Positions 7,350-15,823 are shown, numbered from the stretch's first letter. The stretch is DNA of 24,492 nt from an uncultured Oscillospiraceae bacterium (GCA_900552285.1 URYV01000007.1:1-24492); one strand, 5' to 3'. The notes: generated by a model from the letters alone, not told the origin. Numbers and translations are program-made.

Positions 7350-9632
7350 CTACATTCTGTATGTCAGCTCGACGACTATACTGTCAATAAAGTTGTAAAT
7401 TCTCTGATATGTCGTGATTATGAGCAGGGCGACGAAAACGATTATTGCCATTCCGACGCCGCTGAGCAGTATCGAACCGAGACTGCTTGCCACGGTGTAG
7501 CGGTGGGTGACGGTATTTCCGACAAAGAGAAGAATACCGGTCCAAATAACGCCGAGGGAGGAGAAGAAGCTGATGTACATGGACTCGTCGAGGATGAGTA
7601 TGTGGGAAAGTCCGATGTTGAGGACGGTCATAAGCACCATGGGCATAAGCGCATATCCGGTGAACTTATAAATGTCCTTCATGCTTCCTTCGCCGTTTGC
7701 AAGGGTCGTAACGCTCCAGTTTGCAAGCACCCAAAGCAGCAGCGGCATAACAACCATTGCTATTTCCTTAATGGGCGAGATTTGGGTTCCGTAGCTGCCG
7801 TTGAAAAGGTAGTTGGTGAACAGCTTGGAGCAAATCTGAACAAGTGCAAGCAATCCGACAATGAGGGTTGCCGCCGGGGCGGTTCCTCGTTTTTCATGCT
7901 TAAGGTCCCAAAATCCGTCGAAGGGGTGGAGCATTATATAAAATTCATAGAGGAAGGAGTTTAAGAAGCCCTCTCGCTTGTCTGCATATTTTTCGTCGCG
8001 GTTACGTTTTCCGATCCAGCCGAACAGCTTGACAAGCAGGAACACGATGACCACAAAGACGAGGACTATCCACACAAGGTTATTTTCGATGATCTGATTT
8101 CGGTATTCGCCGAGAGCCACCGAATATCTCGTTACGTTGTTTGAATATTTAAAGTTTTTAACCGCGTCGACATAATCCTCGGTGCGGATCTGGGCATTTG
8201 CGATACCGTCGTAGGCGATGTCGAAGTTTGCGTTTTCGTTAAGAACCTGTTTCCAATACTGAACGCTTTCGTCATACTCAAATCTGCTGTAGCAGTCATA
8301 AGCCTCGTCGATAAGTGTTCCGTAGTTGGTTATGGAGAACACCGTGAAGCTGCTTCCCTTGGTGTCCGCGTCGAGAAGGATGAGATCCTCGCCCTTATAG
8401 GCAATCGACACCGGTGTGACGGAATTTCCGACCTGGTTGCCGGTTCCGCTGAAAGCGTAGAGCAGCTCGCCGTCCACCGAGTAGGTGAAGAGACGGTTCT
8501 TGCGGGTGTCCATTATGGTGTATCTTCCGCTCGGAGAAAGCGCAACGTCGGCAATGACCGAAACCTGTGCCTGACCGAGGGAATTGTATTTAAAGCTTAT
8601 ATCGCCCACGGTCGAATAATAACCGCTTCTGACAAGAACGTCGTTGCCGGTGGGGTTAAGACGCTTGACGGGAGAATACTTGGAGTCCTTTGTCCGCCCG
8701 TTTATGCAGGAGGAAATCTCGTCGGCGCTTATCGAGCTTGTGGTTGCATAAACAAAGCCCTTGTCATCGATTCGGATGTTGTTATACTCGGTGGGAACGA
8801 AGGAGGCCATCTGGCTCTGCTGTTCCTTGGAAAGCATGGTCTTCCAAATATAGTCGACCACGTTGTAGCTTACCTTCTGTGCTCCGACGAATCCGCTGAA
8901 CTCTCCGTCGCGGTCGAGCAGAAGAATACCCATGTTGACGCTCTGTGCGACAACGAAGATATTTTCCGACTGGTCGACGGCGATTTTCTTGGGACGGTAG
9001 ACATAGTCCTCGTCGATGAGGCTTTTAAGCTGACTACCCTCCATGTTGACGGGGCTGTCATAGGTCTTTATGAATTTTCCGCCGGGAGTAAATCTGACTA
9101 TACGCTGATTCTGAGTGTCGGCGACATAGATTGTCTTGTCGGGAGCAATGGTCACGCCCTCGGGACGGTTGAAGGAATCCTCCTTGCCGTTGTTGTCGAA
9201 GGTTGTTATGACGAACTTGACCGAATAGTCGGGATTGAGCACGACAAGACGTCCCATTTTGGCGTTGGTATCCACGATAACGGCGTCGCCCTCGGTTTCC
9301 TCCTCGGCAACATATTCTCCGGCCACGGCGGTTCCGGCCTCAACGCCGGCCACATCGTAATCGGTATCGACAATGTAGACATTGTTTTCGGTATCGACCT
9401 CGATGTCCTGAGGGTTGGTAAAGTCCCCTATGCCGAGATCCGCGCCCGTGAAGGTGCTGCTCGGAATGTAGGCATGGGGAGTGATTATGGGATTGCCGTT
9501 GTAATCATACATATATGTATCATAGGGCACGGAGGATGACTCGACCGTCTTGGCCGAAGCAGTCACACAGCACACGCCCGTTACCATAATCACCGCTATT
9601 GTTAAACTTAATATTTTCTTAAATATTCGCAT
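7350..9632 (-). CDS. Secreted NHL-type beta-propeller, TPR-like segment and YIP1-family membrane domain in one protein
   Basis: A 760-residue protein. A signal peptide covers about residues 1-27. Residues about 70-430 hold several NHL-like repeats, for example PQDIEVDTENNVYIVDTD, RPEGVTIAPDKTIYVADTQ and RPKKIAVDQSENIFVVAQ, which should form an extracellular beta-propeller. Residues about 435-505 look like a TPR-like helical pair (YDESVQYWKQVLNENANFDIAYDGIANA). One membrane helix follows at about 512-535. A basic linker then leads to a YIP1-type domain of about five helices (570-760) that begins with FYIMLHPFDGFWDLK. The propeller would sit outside and the YIP1 domain in the membrane. It lies between the two permease sets (gaps 39 and 43), suggesting a scaffold, sensor or glycan-guiding role for the transporter. 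The function is not known to me. Confidence 0.8.
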   Translation of the reverse strand: MRIFKKILSLTIAVIMVTGVCCVTASAKTVESSSVPYDTYMYDYNGNPIITPHAYIPSSTFTGADLGIGDFTNPQDIEVDTENNVYIVDTDYDVAGVEAGTAVAGEYVAEEETEGDAVIVDTNAKMGRLVVLNPDYSVKFVITTFDNNGKEDSFNRPEGVTIAPDKTIYVADTQNQRIVRFTPGGKFIKTYDSPVNMEGSQLKSLIDEDYVYRPKKIAVDQSENIFVVAQSVNMGILLLDRDGEFSGFVGAQKVSYNVVDYIWKTMLSKEQQSQMASFVPTEYNNIRIDDKGFVYATTSSISADEISSCINGRTKDSKYSPVKRLNPTGNDVLVRSGYYSTVGDISFKYNSLGQAQVSVIADVALSPSGRYTIMDTRKNRLFTYSVDGELLYAFSGTGNQVGNSVTPVSIAYKGEDLILLDADTKGSSFTVFSITNYGTLIDEAYDCYSRFEYDESVQYWKQVLNENANFDIAYDGIANAQIRTEDYVDAVKNFKYSNNVTRYSVALGEYRNQIIENNLVWIVLVFVVIVFLLVKLFGWIGKRNRDEKYADKREGFLNSFLYEFYIMLHPFDGFWDLKHEKRGTAPAATLIVGLLALVQICSKLFTNYLFNGSYGTQISPIKEIAMVVMPLLLWVLANWSVTTLANGEGSMKDIYKFTGYALMPMVLMTVLNIGLSHILILDESMYISFFSSLGVIWTGILLFVGNTVTHRYTVASSLGSILLSGVGMAIIVFVALLIITTYQRIYNFIDSIVVELTYRM

Positions 9633-9671
9633 TCAAATATCCCCTTGTTACAATATCGGTTGGAAATGAGC

Positions 9672-10520
9672 TTACTCCTTAATACCGGAGGATGACATGG
9701 TTTCCACTATGTTACTCTGTGAGAACATAAACACGGCAATAGGCAGTATCATCATAAACACCACCGAGGCGGCGCCTGCACCGGCTCGGGAAATACCTGC
9801 CGAAATTATCTGCGATATTGCATAGTTGAGGGTTTTTAACTGCTCGGTGTAGATGTAGGTGGAGCCGGTGGCATTCCAAAGGCCTTGGAAGGAGAAAACT
9901 ATAAGGGTCAGCCATGCGGGCTTAACCATGGGCATTACTATTGTCCAGAAAATTCTCATTTCTCCGGCGCCGTCGATCTTTGCCGCCTCGATAATGGTAT
10001 CCTTAACCATCGACTCCATATGCTGTTTCATCAGGTAGAGACCGAGGGTGGAGGAGAAGGCGGGCAGGATTATCGACCAATAAGTGTCGATAAAGCCGAG
10101 CTTAGACATTATGATAAATGTGGGGATCGCGGTGGAACCGCTGAACATAAGGGAGGTCACGATGACCTTGAATATAGCTTTCGAACCGTAAAATCTTTTT
10201 TTACTGAGCGCATAAGCCGCCATGGAAGCGATTATAACATGGCCGAAGGTACCGACGACCGAGATAAACACGGTATTGAATATGTATCTTGAAAAGGGCA
10301 CCCATGAATTGCTCAGGTTGGAAAAGAGGTCGGCAAAGTTTTTAAGCGTGGGCTTTGCAACCCAGAAACGAGGCGGGAAAATCCACAGCTCGTCAAGAGG
10401 CTTCAGCGAGGTGATTATGGCATAGAACATAGGCAGAACCATAAGAACGCCGAAGATAAAGAGAATTATGAAAATTCCCACGTCGCCGCCGGTCGAGCGG
10501 TTTACTCGATTTCTTGCCAT
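9672..10520 (-). CDS. Carbohydrate ABC transporter permease, MalG-like (first set)
   Basis: A 282-residue membrane protein with six predicted helices and the EAA loop at about 178-198 (EAAKIDGAGEMRIFWTIVMP), typical of CUT1 sugar importers. The first helix starts near residue 14 after a short basic N terminus. Its ATG follows the TGA of the partner permease by two bases (TGATAATG), and its ribosome binding site lies inside the partner gene. Translation of the two channel halves is therefore probably coupled. The likely substrate is an oligosaccharide delivered by the 1012-residue binding protein at the head of the operon. Confidence 0.93.
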   Translation of the reverse strand: MARNRVNRSTGGDVGIFIILFIFGVLMVLPMFYAIITSLKPLDELWIFPPRFWVAKPTLKNFADLFSNLSNSWVPFSRYIFNTVFISVVGTFGHVIIASMAAYALSKKRFYGSKAIFKVIVTSLMFSGSTAIPTFIIMSKLGFIDTYWSIILPAFSSTLGLYLMKQHMESMVKDTIIEAAKIDGAGEMRIFWTIVMPMVKPAWLTLIVFSFQGLWNATGSTYIYTEQLKTLNYAISQIISAGISRAGAGAASVVFMMILPIAVFMFSQSNIVETMSSSGIKE

Positions 10521-10522
10521 TA

Positions 10523-11464
10523 TCAGTTACCCACCTTTCTGAGAAGCTTCTGAATCACCTTGTTGGTGATTATCATTACAAGGAAGAGCACGGTAGCGAT
10601 TGCCGAGGCATAACCCATTTCGTAACGCATCCCGCCGTAGTCCTCAAGGTGGTGCATTATTGTGTGTACCGCGTATCCGGTTGAGGGGAAACCGCAAAGA
10701 CCGGTGATAACGCCGCCGACGCCGAAAGCGCCGGTGATGCTCATAACGGCCGAGAACATAAGAGACTCACGCATGAGCGGCAGGGTAACAAACCAAAGCT
10801 CCTGCCAGCGGTTGCGGACTCCGTCCACAGCGGCGGCCTCGTAGTATGTACGGTCGACGCCCTGGAAGCCGGCGATGAAGGCAAGGAAGGAGGTGCCGAG
10901 ACTGGTCCAAAGGATAACCACAATACAAAGAGGCATCATATACTGAGTGTTGGTAAACCAAAGTATCGGGGAATCGATTACTCCGAGCTTAAGCAGGAAG
11001 GCGTTTACAAGGCCGTAGCTGTCGCTGGAGAACATCAGGGTAAATATAAGGAAGGCGTTTCCCGAAATGGACGGCGCATAGAAACAAAGTGTGATAAATG
11101 CGCGGACCTTCGGGGAAAACTCGTTTATACACCATGCAAAGAAGAAGCAGAGCAGGTATCCCACAGGGCCGGTGATTCCGGCAAGGATAACGGTGTTTCG
11201 CACAGCGATAAGGAATATTTCATCGTGAAGTATAAGTCTCGAATAGTTTTCAAGTCCGACAAAATTCGGCCATTGGAGCATATTGAAGTCGGTAAAGCTG
11301 AAAAACATGGAAACCGCAACGGGAAGCACGGTGAATATTGTGAAAAGAATTACATAAGGCGCGCTCATGAGATAACCGACGCGGTCGTCCCATATTCTCA
11401 TGAGTTTTTGCTTGCCGGTCAGTTTCTTGCGATCTTCCCGAGGCTGCCTTTTAAAAAGCTTCAT
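10523..11464 (-). CDS. Sugar ABC transporter permease, MalF-like (first set)
   Basis: A 313-residue membrane protein with an EAA loop at about 208-229 (YEAAAVDGVRNRWQELWFVTLP), the ATPase contact site of CUT1 permeases. I chose the ATG at 11464, which has GAGGGAG about 10 bases upstream and gives the usual cytoplasmic basic N terminus (MKLFKRQPREDRKK). An in-frame ATG at 11563 would overlap the preceding gene by 56 bases and add 33 non-conserved residues. The gap to the solute-binding protein gene is 43 bases. It pairs with the MalG-like gene directly downstream. Confidence 0.9.
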   Translation of the reverse strand: MKLFKRQPREDRKKLTGKQKLMRIWDDRVGYLMSAPYVILFTIFTVLPVAVSMFFSFTDFNMLQWPNFVGLENYSRLILHDEIFLIAVRNTVILAGITGPVGYLLCFFFAWCINEFSPKVRAFITLCFYAPSISGNAFLIFTLMFSSDSYGLVNAFLLKLGVIDSPILWFTNTQYMMPLCIVVILWTSLGTSFLAFIAGFQGVDRTYYEAAAVDGVRNRWQELWFVTLPLMRESLMFSAVMSITGAFGVGGVITGLCGFPSTGYAVHTIMHHLEDYGGMRYEMGYASAIATVLFLVMIITNKVIQKLLRKVGN

Positions 11465-11507
11465 AAAAAATTTTTCTCCCTCGTTATGAATTTGGATAAG
11501 CAACCGC

Positions 11508-14500
11508 TTATTTCTTGTTCTCGTTATCCGCAAACTCTTTCTGCTTTCTGGTAAGTTCTTCATTGATAAGCCTTACGTTATCGAGAAGTTCCTCGCCGGG
11601 GTCGGCGTCCTGATTGACGACGGCCTGGAAAGCAAAGCTGAGATAACGTCCCAAAATGTAACTTCCGGGATACTCGGGAAGAGATCTTGCCGATTGCCAT
11701 TGATTGTAAATTGCCTTGTAATCGCTTGACGACCAGGGGAGCTGTGCGACAGCCTCAAGGTTGGCCGTGTTGTAACGGGCGGAAGTACCGAGAATACTTT
11801 CGATTTCCTGACCGTAGGACACCTGGGTGTCGGTGCTGGTCCACCAGCTGAGGAAGTCCCAAGCGGCCTCGGGATCCTTGGCATTGCTGATGATGACCGA
11901 TGCGCTTCCGGCCGACAGGGCGGTGTGGTCGATGGTGCCGTCCTCTTTTTCGATGCCGGGAATATCGGTAAAGCCCCAAAGTCCCTTGATTTCGGGAGCG
12001 AAAACGCTTAACTGATTGTATGCGGTATAGTCGGCAAGGCCGAGAGGCATTTCACCGGTACGGAAACGGTTGGAGAAGTCGAAGGTGACAAGGCATCCGT
12101 AGGAGGTGAAGAATTCGGTATACTGCTTAAAGCAACTGATGGAAAGTGCGCTGTCGAGAGCCGACGCGGAACCGTCTTCATTATAATAGGAACCGCCGTT
12201 CTGATAAAGCAGCGTTCCGAACACGTCGGTTATACCGAAGTAGAGTCCGTTCATGTTGAGCTTGACTATGCAGTCATAAACCTCGGTCCATGTTTTCGGA
12301 ACTTCCATTTCAAGCTCGGACAAAACGTCCTTGCGGTAGAACAGCATTCCGAAGGAGAAGGTTTCGGGCACACCGTAGGTCTTGCCTTTATATTGGTAAG
12401 GCGTGTATGCCGTTTGGTTAAATCTCGACATGACCTGATCGAAGGTCTGATTTACCTTTGTGGAATCGTTAAACTGAGAAACATCCATAACCGCGCCTCG
12501 GATGGCGTAGTTAAGCGGTTCCGAGTTTCCGATGCCGAGCACGACGTCGGGTCCTATGCCGGCCGTGATCGACGGAAGAATTGTTCCGGCCGAAACCAGC
12601 TTAAGGTTGACCTTAAGGTCGCTGTTTTTGGAAAGACTGTTGTCGATCAGTCGGCGGATGATCTGCGACTGGTCCTGGCTGGTGGCGACCCAGACGGTGA
12701 CGTCGCGGGTCTGCTCACGATTGTCGGCCGTGCGTCCTACATTATTATAGTCCATATAGAAGGACGAGGCGAACATCTTGCACTGGTGGGTGAGGTTTTC
12801 CCAGAAGTTGGCGTTGGCCTTGGGCAGCTCCTCCTCGGAGGGAGAAATCTGAATCCAGTCAAAACCGACGGGCTGAGCCGTGGCATTGACAAGCCAAGTT
12901 GATATGGTACCGAGATTGGACTTGAAGTTTTCAAGCTTCTTGGCAATAGTGCCGGGGTTCTCGGTCATTATTTCAAGGTCGTTGATGAGAGTGTTGAAAG
13001 AGCTTGTGAAGGAGCCGTTCTGCTCTCCGGTCAGCTCTTTAATGTCGGCAACGACGGTTTTAAGCGTCTCGAGATCCCTTGTCATTTCTTCGATGGTATC
13101 GGGAATGGTTACATCGAAGTTGTAATCGCGGAAGGTGTCGGGAGAAGATCCGGTGATCATCATTATTCCGCGGTAGCAGTTGTTGAGGCTGTATATGGTG
13201 TTGTCGACGGCGGCAAGAAGATCTCCGAACTCGCCGAGGGTGACCTCAAGGCGAATGGTGTTCTTACCTTTATTAAAGTAGAAGAGGAAGGGGGTTCCGT
13301 CGGGAGCGGTGAGGTTGGAAACCTGCCAGCCGTCCTTATAGGCAAAGTGAACGTATTTGGCTTCCTCGCAGGGAATCTCTCCGTTGACGTAAACGGTGCG
13401 GTTACAGAAAGCACCGTCGCGGTCGGTCTGTTTGAAACGGGTGGTTATATTGTAAAGACCGGCTTCCTCAACGTCGAATTCCCATTCGATCCACTGATAT
13501 GCGGCGCTGAACTTGTCGCTCTTGATTTGGTTGAGCTTGATAACGTCGGAGGACGAAGGATAGGTCAGCGGCGAGGTTCTGTCCCACTCGGGATAGATGG
13601 TGGCCGCCGATTTAAGATACATATTCTCGGCCTGGCGGCGCATGGGATTGTTCTTGGTCTCGGCGTCCTTTGTGCCGAGTGCGTAATCGCTTGCGCTTGA
13701 CGTGCCGAGCTTGTATCCCTTCTCGGCATACTGCTTCTGAAGGTCAGCATAGGAAATGAGTGTGGGAGCCTTCTGGAGGGAGATGCGGTTGAAAACAACC
13801 GCCTCCTTCTGAGACTCGAGTCTTATGGTGTGGGTACCGGCGGTGAGGTAGAATTTGAAATATTCTCCGTACTTACCGCTGGTATCGATACATTTACCGT
13901 CATACCATCCGCTGACCTCTTCCGAGCTTGCGCGAATGTCGTTTCCGTCCTGGTCAAGAGTGATACCCTCGTCGGTATCCTTCCAAACTCTCGGGAAAAC
14001 GATGCCGCCCGCCTCGGTGAAGGGGGACTTGTCGTCTATGTAGAGGGAACGTTCAATTGAATTGTTCTTTCCGGGAACGGTGTAGTAAAGCATATCAATA
14101 ACGAAAAGCCCGTCCTTTTCGATATTCACCGTCCATGTTGCCGAAACGGTCTCGCCGTCCTCGCTGTCGCCCATGTAAAGGGACTGACCGGCAATGCCGT
14201 TTTCGGGCAGAGCGTCATCATAGGTCGAATCGGCCTTGACGCTGCCGGAGCTTGCAGTCAGATAAGCCGGGTCGGCGGCGCCGAAGGTGATGACCTCGGA
14301 CGCATCGGGGACGTCGGCATACTGGGCAATATATTCGGTGTAGGTGAATTTTGAAAACACCGTGTTCTCCTCACGGGCCTTCAGATACTCCTCGACATCC
14401 TCGGGATCGGCCGTACCCGTCACCTGCGCGGCGGCGGTGTCGGTCCCGGCGGTGTCTTCGCCGTCGGCGGCAACCGAATAGCCCGCCGATGAGGTCAGCA

Positions 14501-14546
14501 TTATCGCAGCAAGAAACGCCGCAATAATTCGGGAATAATGTTTCAT
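11508..14546 (-). CDS. Very large secreted solute-binding protein with two N-terminal beta-sandwich-like domains
   Basis: A 1012-residue protein, more than twice the usual size for this family. A signal peptide ends at about AA-DG near residue 28; there is no lipobox cysteine. Residues about 95-265 and 330-455 look like two related carbohydrate-binding or galactose-binding-like sandwiches, each ending in a similar strand (TAGTHTIRLES and NKGKNTIRLEV). Residues about 485-570 are helical and may be coiled coil. Residues about 580-1000 are a family 1 solute-binding domain, with ITAGIGPDVVLG, FGMLFYRKDVLSEL and DPEAAWDFLSWW. It heads the operon behind a near-consensus promoter and serves the MalF/MalG pair directly downstream. 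AAAGGAG precedes the ATG. How it is held at a Gram-positive surface without lipid is unclear. Confidence 0.88.
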   Translation of the reverse strand: MKHYSRIIAAFLAAIMLTSSAGYSVAADGEDTAGTDTAAAQVTGTADPEDVEEYLKAREENTVFSKFTYTEYIAQYADVPDASEVITFGAADPAYLTASSGSVKADSTYDDALPENGIAGQSLYMGDSEDGETVSATWTVNIEKDGLFVIDMLYYTVPGKNNSIERSLYIDDKSPFTEAGGIVFPRVWKDTDEGITLDQDGNDIRASSEEVSGWYDGKCIDTSGKYGEYFKFYLTAGTHTIRLESQKEAVVFNRISLQKAPTLISYADLQKQYAEKGYKLGTSSASDYALGTKDAETKNNPMRRQAENMYLKSAATIYPEWDRTSPLTYPSSSDVIKLNQIKSDKFSAAYQWIEWEFDVEEAGLYNITTRFKQTDRDGAFCNRTVYVNGEIPCEEAKYVHFAYKDGWQVSNLTAPDGTPFLFYFNKGKNTIRLEVTLGEFGDLLAAVDNTIYSLNNCYRGIMMITGSSPDTFRDYNFDVTIPDTIEEMTRDLETLKTVVADIKELTGEQNGSFTSSFNTLINDLEIMTENPGTIAKKLENFKSNLGTISTWLVNATAQPVGFDWIQISPSEEELPKANANFWENLTHQCKMFASSFYMDYNNVGRTADNREQTRDVTVWVATSQDQSQIIRRLIDNSLSKNSDLKVNLKLVSAGTILPSITAGIGPDVVLGIGNSEPLNYAIRGAVMDVSQFNDSTKVNQTFDQVMSRFNQTAYTPYQYKGKTYGVPETFSFGMLFYRKDVLSELEMEVPKTWTEVYDCIVKLNMNGLYFGITDVFGTLLYQNGGSYYNEDGSASALDSALSISCFKQYTEFFTSYGCLVTFDFSNRFRTGEMPLGLADYTAYNQLSVFAPEIKGLWGFTDIPGIEKEDGTIDHTALSAGSASVIISNAKDPEAAWDFLSWWTSTDTQVSYGQEIESILGTSARYNTANLEAVAQLPWSSSDYKAIYNQWQSARSLPEYPGSYILGRYLSFAFQAVVNQDADPGEELLDNVRLINEELTRKQKEFADNENKK

Positions 14547-14639
14547 TGAATAAACGCTCCTTTACATACCTTCACAAGGGTCAAACAAGCCGACGGCAAA
14601 CGGGCGCGCGGCGGCATGACTGACACAAAAACCAAACCC

Positions 14640-14663
14640 GCAAAAAGCCTTTGGACTTTTTGC
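14640..14663. repeat. 8-bp perfect inverted repeat in the transport operon leader
   Basis: GCAAAAAG and CTTTTTGC flank an 8-base spacer (14648-14655). It lies inside the predicted leader, about 95 bases before the start codon. The stem is AT-rich and is followed on the minus strand by GGG rather than a T tract. It may be an RNA structure or a protein-binding site; a terminator is unlikely. Confidence 0.4.
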
Positions 14664-14719
14664 AGTAATTTTTCGGACGGGAAATGTACAATTTGAACAA
14701 AGTTATGTATAAACCATAC

Positions 14720-14748
14720 AAATCCATAAAACCATTTTTGGTGGATTT
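14720..14748. promoter_or_regulatory. Inverted repeat just downstream of the predicted start site, candidate operator
   Basis: AAATCCA (14720-14726) and TGGATTT (14742-14748) are 7-bp arms around a 15-base spacer. The spacer contains an ACCA/TGGT pair. On the minus strand this covers roughly +4 to +33 from the predicted start, a common place for a repressor site. No regulator gene is present, so this is a positional inference. Confidence 0.35.
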
Positions 14749-14758
14749 ACACCTTTCA

Positions 14759-14787
14759 ATTTTATCTAAAACCACCTTCAATGTCAA
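14759..14787 (-). promoter_or_regulatory. Sigma-A-type promoter of the carbohydrate transport operon
   Basis: TTGACA (14787-14782), a 17-base spacer and TAAAAT (14764-14759) read on the minus strand. Both boxes and the spacing are close to consensus. It lies about 215 bases upstream of the start codon of the large solute-binding protein. Confidence 0.75.
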
Positions 14788-14933
14788 TGAATTTATGGGA
14801 TTCAAGCCACTTTTTCCACCATATAAACAATATACTCATTCACAATTTGTGCACATTGTATATAAAATCTGTTAAATACTTACTGACACACCCCGCAGCG
14901 TGGCTCTTTTTACTGCCAAAAAGATGAAAAAGC

Positions 14934-15275
14934 CTACTCAAGACGCTGCTTAAGAGCCTTTATTTCGCCGGTCAGACGCTCGATTTCCCTTCTCGCCTCT
15001 TCGCCGTCAAAGCGTGTGCAGGCCGAATCCTCAACCGCCTTTTTAAGCTGCAGGCGGAGCCGTTCGCACTCGGTTTCGCTTTTGTCGAGGGCGTCGCACA
15101 AATCAAGCGCCGTCAGCACGGCCACCATCGTGGTCGAAAGACGCGGATTGCCCTTTTTGACCTTGTCGAGCTGTTCATTGAGCCTTGCGCCAATCTTTCT
15201 GACGCGGGCCTCGTCGTCGTCGGTGACCACCATATATTCGATACCGCCCACCGAAAGTTTTATTTTATTCGGCAT
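14934..15275 (-). CDS. zapA: Cell division protein ZapA
   Basis: A 113-residue cytoplasmic protein of the usual ZapA length. The N-terminal domain carries KIKLSVGGIEYMVVTDDDEARVRKIGARLNE, followed by VAVLTALDLCDAL and a long C-terminal coiled coil (about residues 65-113). ZapA binds FtsZ and bundles its filaments at the division site. GAGGGAGGGG precedes the ATG closely. It is transcribed away from the acyl carrier protein gene and towards the transport operon, which has its own promoter, so zapA is probably monocistronic here. Confidence 0.9.
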   Translation of the reverse strand: MPNKIKLSVGGIEYMVVTDDDEARVRKIGARLNEQLDKVKKGNPRLSTTMVAVLTALDLCDALDKSETECERLRLQLKKAVEDSACTRFDGEEARREIERLTGEIKALKQRLE

Positions 15276-15327
15276 AAATGCCCCTCCCTCGGAATAGGTT
15301 TAAAAAGCAAATTGAGATGTATACATT

Positions 15328-15356
15328 ATTATACTACAGGCTTCGACAAAAATAAA
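15328..15356 (-). promoter_or_regulatory. zapA: Probable zapA promoter
   Basis: On the minus strand a perfect TATAAT (15333-15328) lies about 53 bases before the zapA start codon. The hexamer 17 bases upstream is TTTATT (15356-15351), a weak -35 match. The -10 box is convincing; the -35 assignment is tentative. Confidence 0.5.
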
Positions 15357-15496
15357 GGGGATTTCGCAAGAGTTCACATCCTGTTCATTTATTATTTTGT
15401 ATGCAAGTCATATCTTTCGGGTATGTCTATAAAGGCAATTTTACAAAGGCTTTAAGGGAATATTTTGGCATAAAGTTAAAAAAATTAAAATTTGTG

Positions 15497-15525
15497 TTGA
15501 CAAACACTTTTGAAAGAATTATATT
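15497..15525 (+). promoter_or_regulatory. acpP: Sigma-A-type promoter for the acyl carrier protein gene
   Basis: TTGACA (15497-15502), a 17-base spacer and TATATT (15520-15525) are close to consensus. The predicted start near 15533 leaves a leader of about 36 bases. It is also the only clear promoter upstream of the ATP synthase operon, which it could serve by readthrough of the terminator at 15801-15823. Confidence 0.75.
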
Positions 15526-15568
15526 ATCCGTATGTGTTATAAGTATTAAATCTGAAAGGATTTTAGAT

Positions 15569-15796
15569 ATGGTCTTTGAACAGTTGAGAAGCATCATCTG
15601 CGAACAGCTTGAGCTTCAGCCGTCCCAAATCACCATGGAGTCCTCCATGGCCGATGAGCTCGGCGCCGACAGCCTCGACCTTGTGGACATCATCATGTCG
15701 ATCGAGGATGAGTTTGACGTCGACATTCCCGACGAGGAAGTCGAAAAGCTTCGCTGTGTAGGCGACCTTGTGCATTATATCGAGGATCACCAGTAA
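15569..15796 (+). CDS. acpP: Acyl carrier protein
   Basis: A 75-residue acidic helical protein of normal ACP length. The phosphopantetheine attachment motif is ADSLDLVDIIM with Ser35. The ends also fit the family (EQLELQPSQITMESSMADELG and IPDEEVEKLRCVGDLVHYIE). It carries growing acyl chains in fatty acid synthesis in the cytoplasm. I chose the ATG at 15569, 8 bases after GAAAGGA. The frame is open further upstream to 15401, but that extension crosses the promoter and adds non-family sequence. No fatty acid synthesis genes adjoin it, so a specialised ACP role cannot be excluded. Confidence 0.92.
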   Translation: MVFEQLRSIICEQLELQPSQITMESSMADELGADSLDLVDIIMSIEDEFDVDIPDEEVEKLRCVGDLVHYIEDHQ

Positions 15797-15800
15797 TTAT

Positions 15801-15823
15801 AAGCCGCCGGAAACGGCGGTTTT
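15801..15823 (+). terminator. Terminator or attenuator between the ACP gene and the ATP synthase operon
   Basis: CCGCCG, a GAAA tetraloop and CGGCGG (15804-15819) are followed by TTTT, with A-T pairs extending the base of the stem. It lies 5 bases after the ACP stop codon. The T tract is short, so some readthrough into the ATP synthase genes is plausible. Confidence 0.8.

Larger units (their letters stand above)
14547..14933. other. Regulatory spacer between zapA and the transport operon
   Basis: This is 387 bases without a convincing gene. It holds the promoter and leader of the transport operon (about 205 bases of 5' untranslated RNA), an inverted repeat overlapping the start of that leader, and an 8-bp hairpin at 14640-14663. 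The middle (about 14680-14880) is clearly AT-rich compared with both flanks. The short reading frames inside it have no ribosome binding sites and repetitive, low-complexity translations. Confidence 0.7.

Noticed and set aside
11465..11563. An earlier start for the first MalF-like permease
   Set aside because: It would overlap the preceding gene by 56 bases and add a basic non-conserved tail. The ATG at 11464 has its own ribosome binding site.
14640..14663. The leader hairpin as an intrinsic terminator
   Set aside because: The stem is AT-rich, the loop is large relative to the stem, and no T tract follows on the minus strand.
14895..14936. A zapA terminator
   Set aside because: GGCTC...GAGCC-like arms with T and A runs are present, but pairing is broken after four bases, so I could not define a stable stem.
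15401..15568. An N-terminal extension of the acyl carrier protein
   Set aside because: The extension overlaps the TTGACA/TATATT promoter, has no ribosome binding site and would lengthen a 75-residue family to 131.
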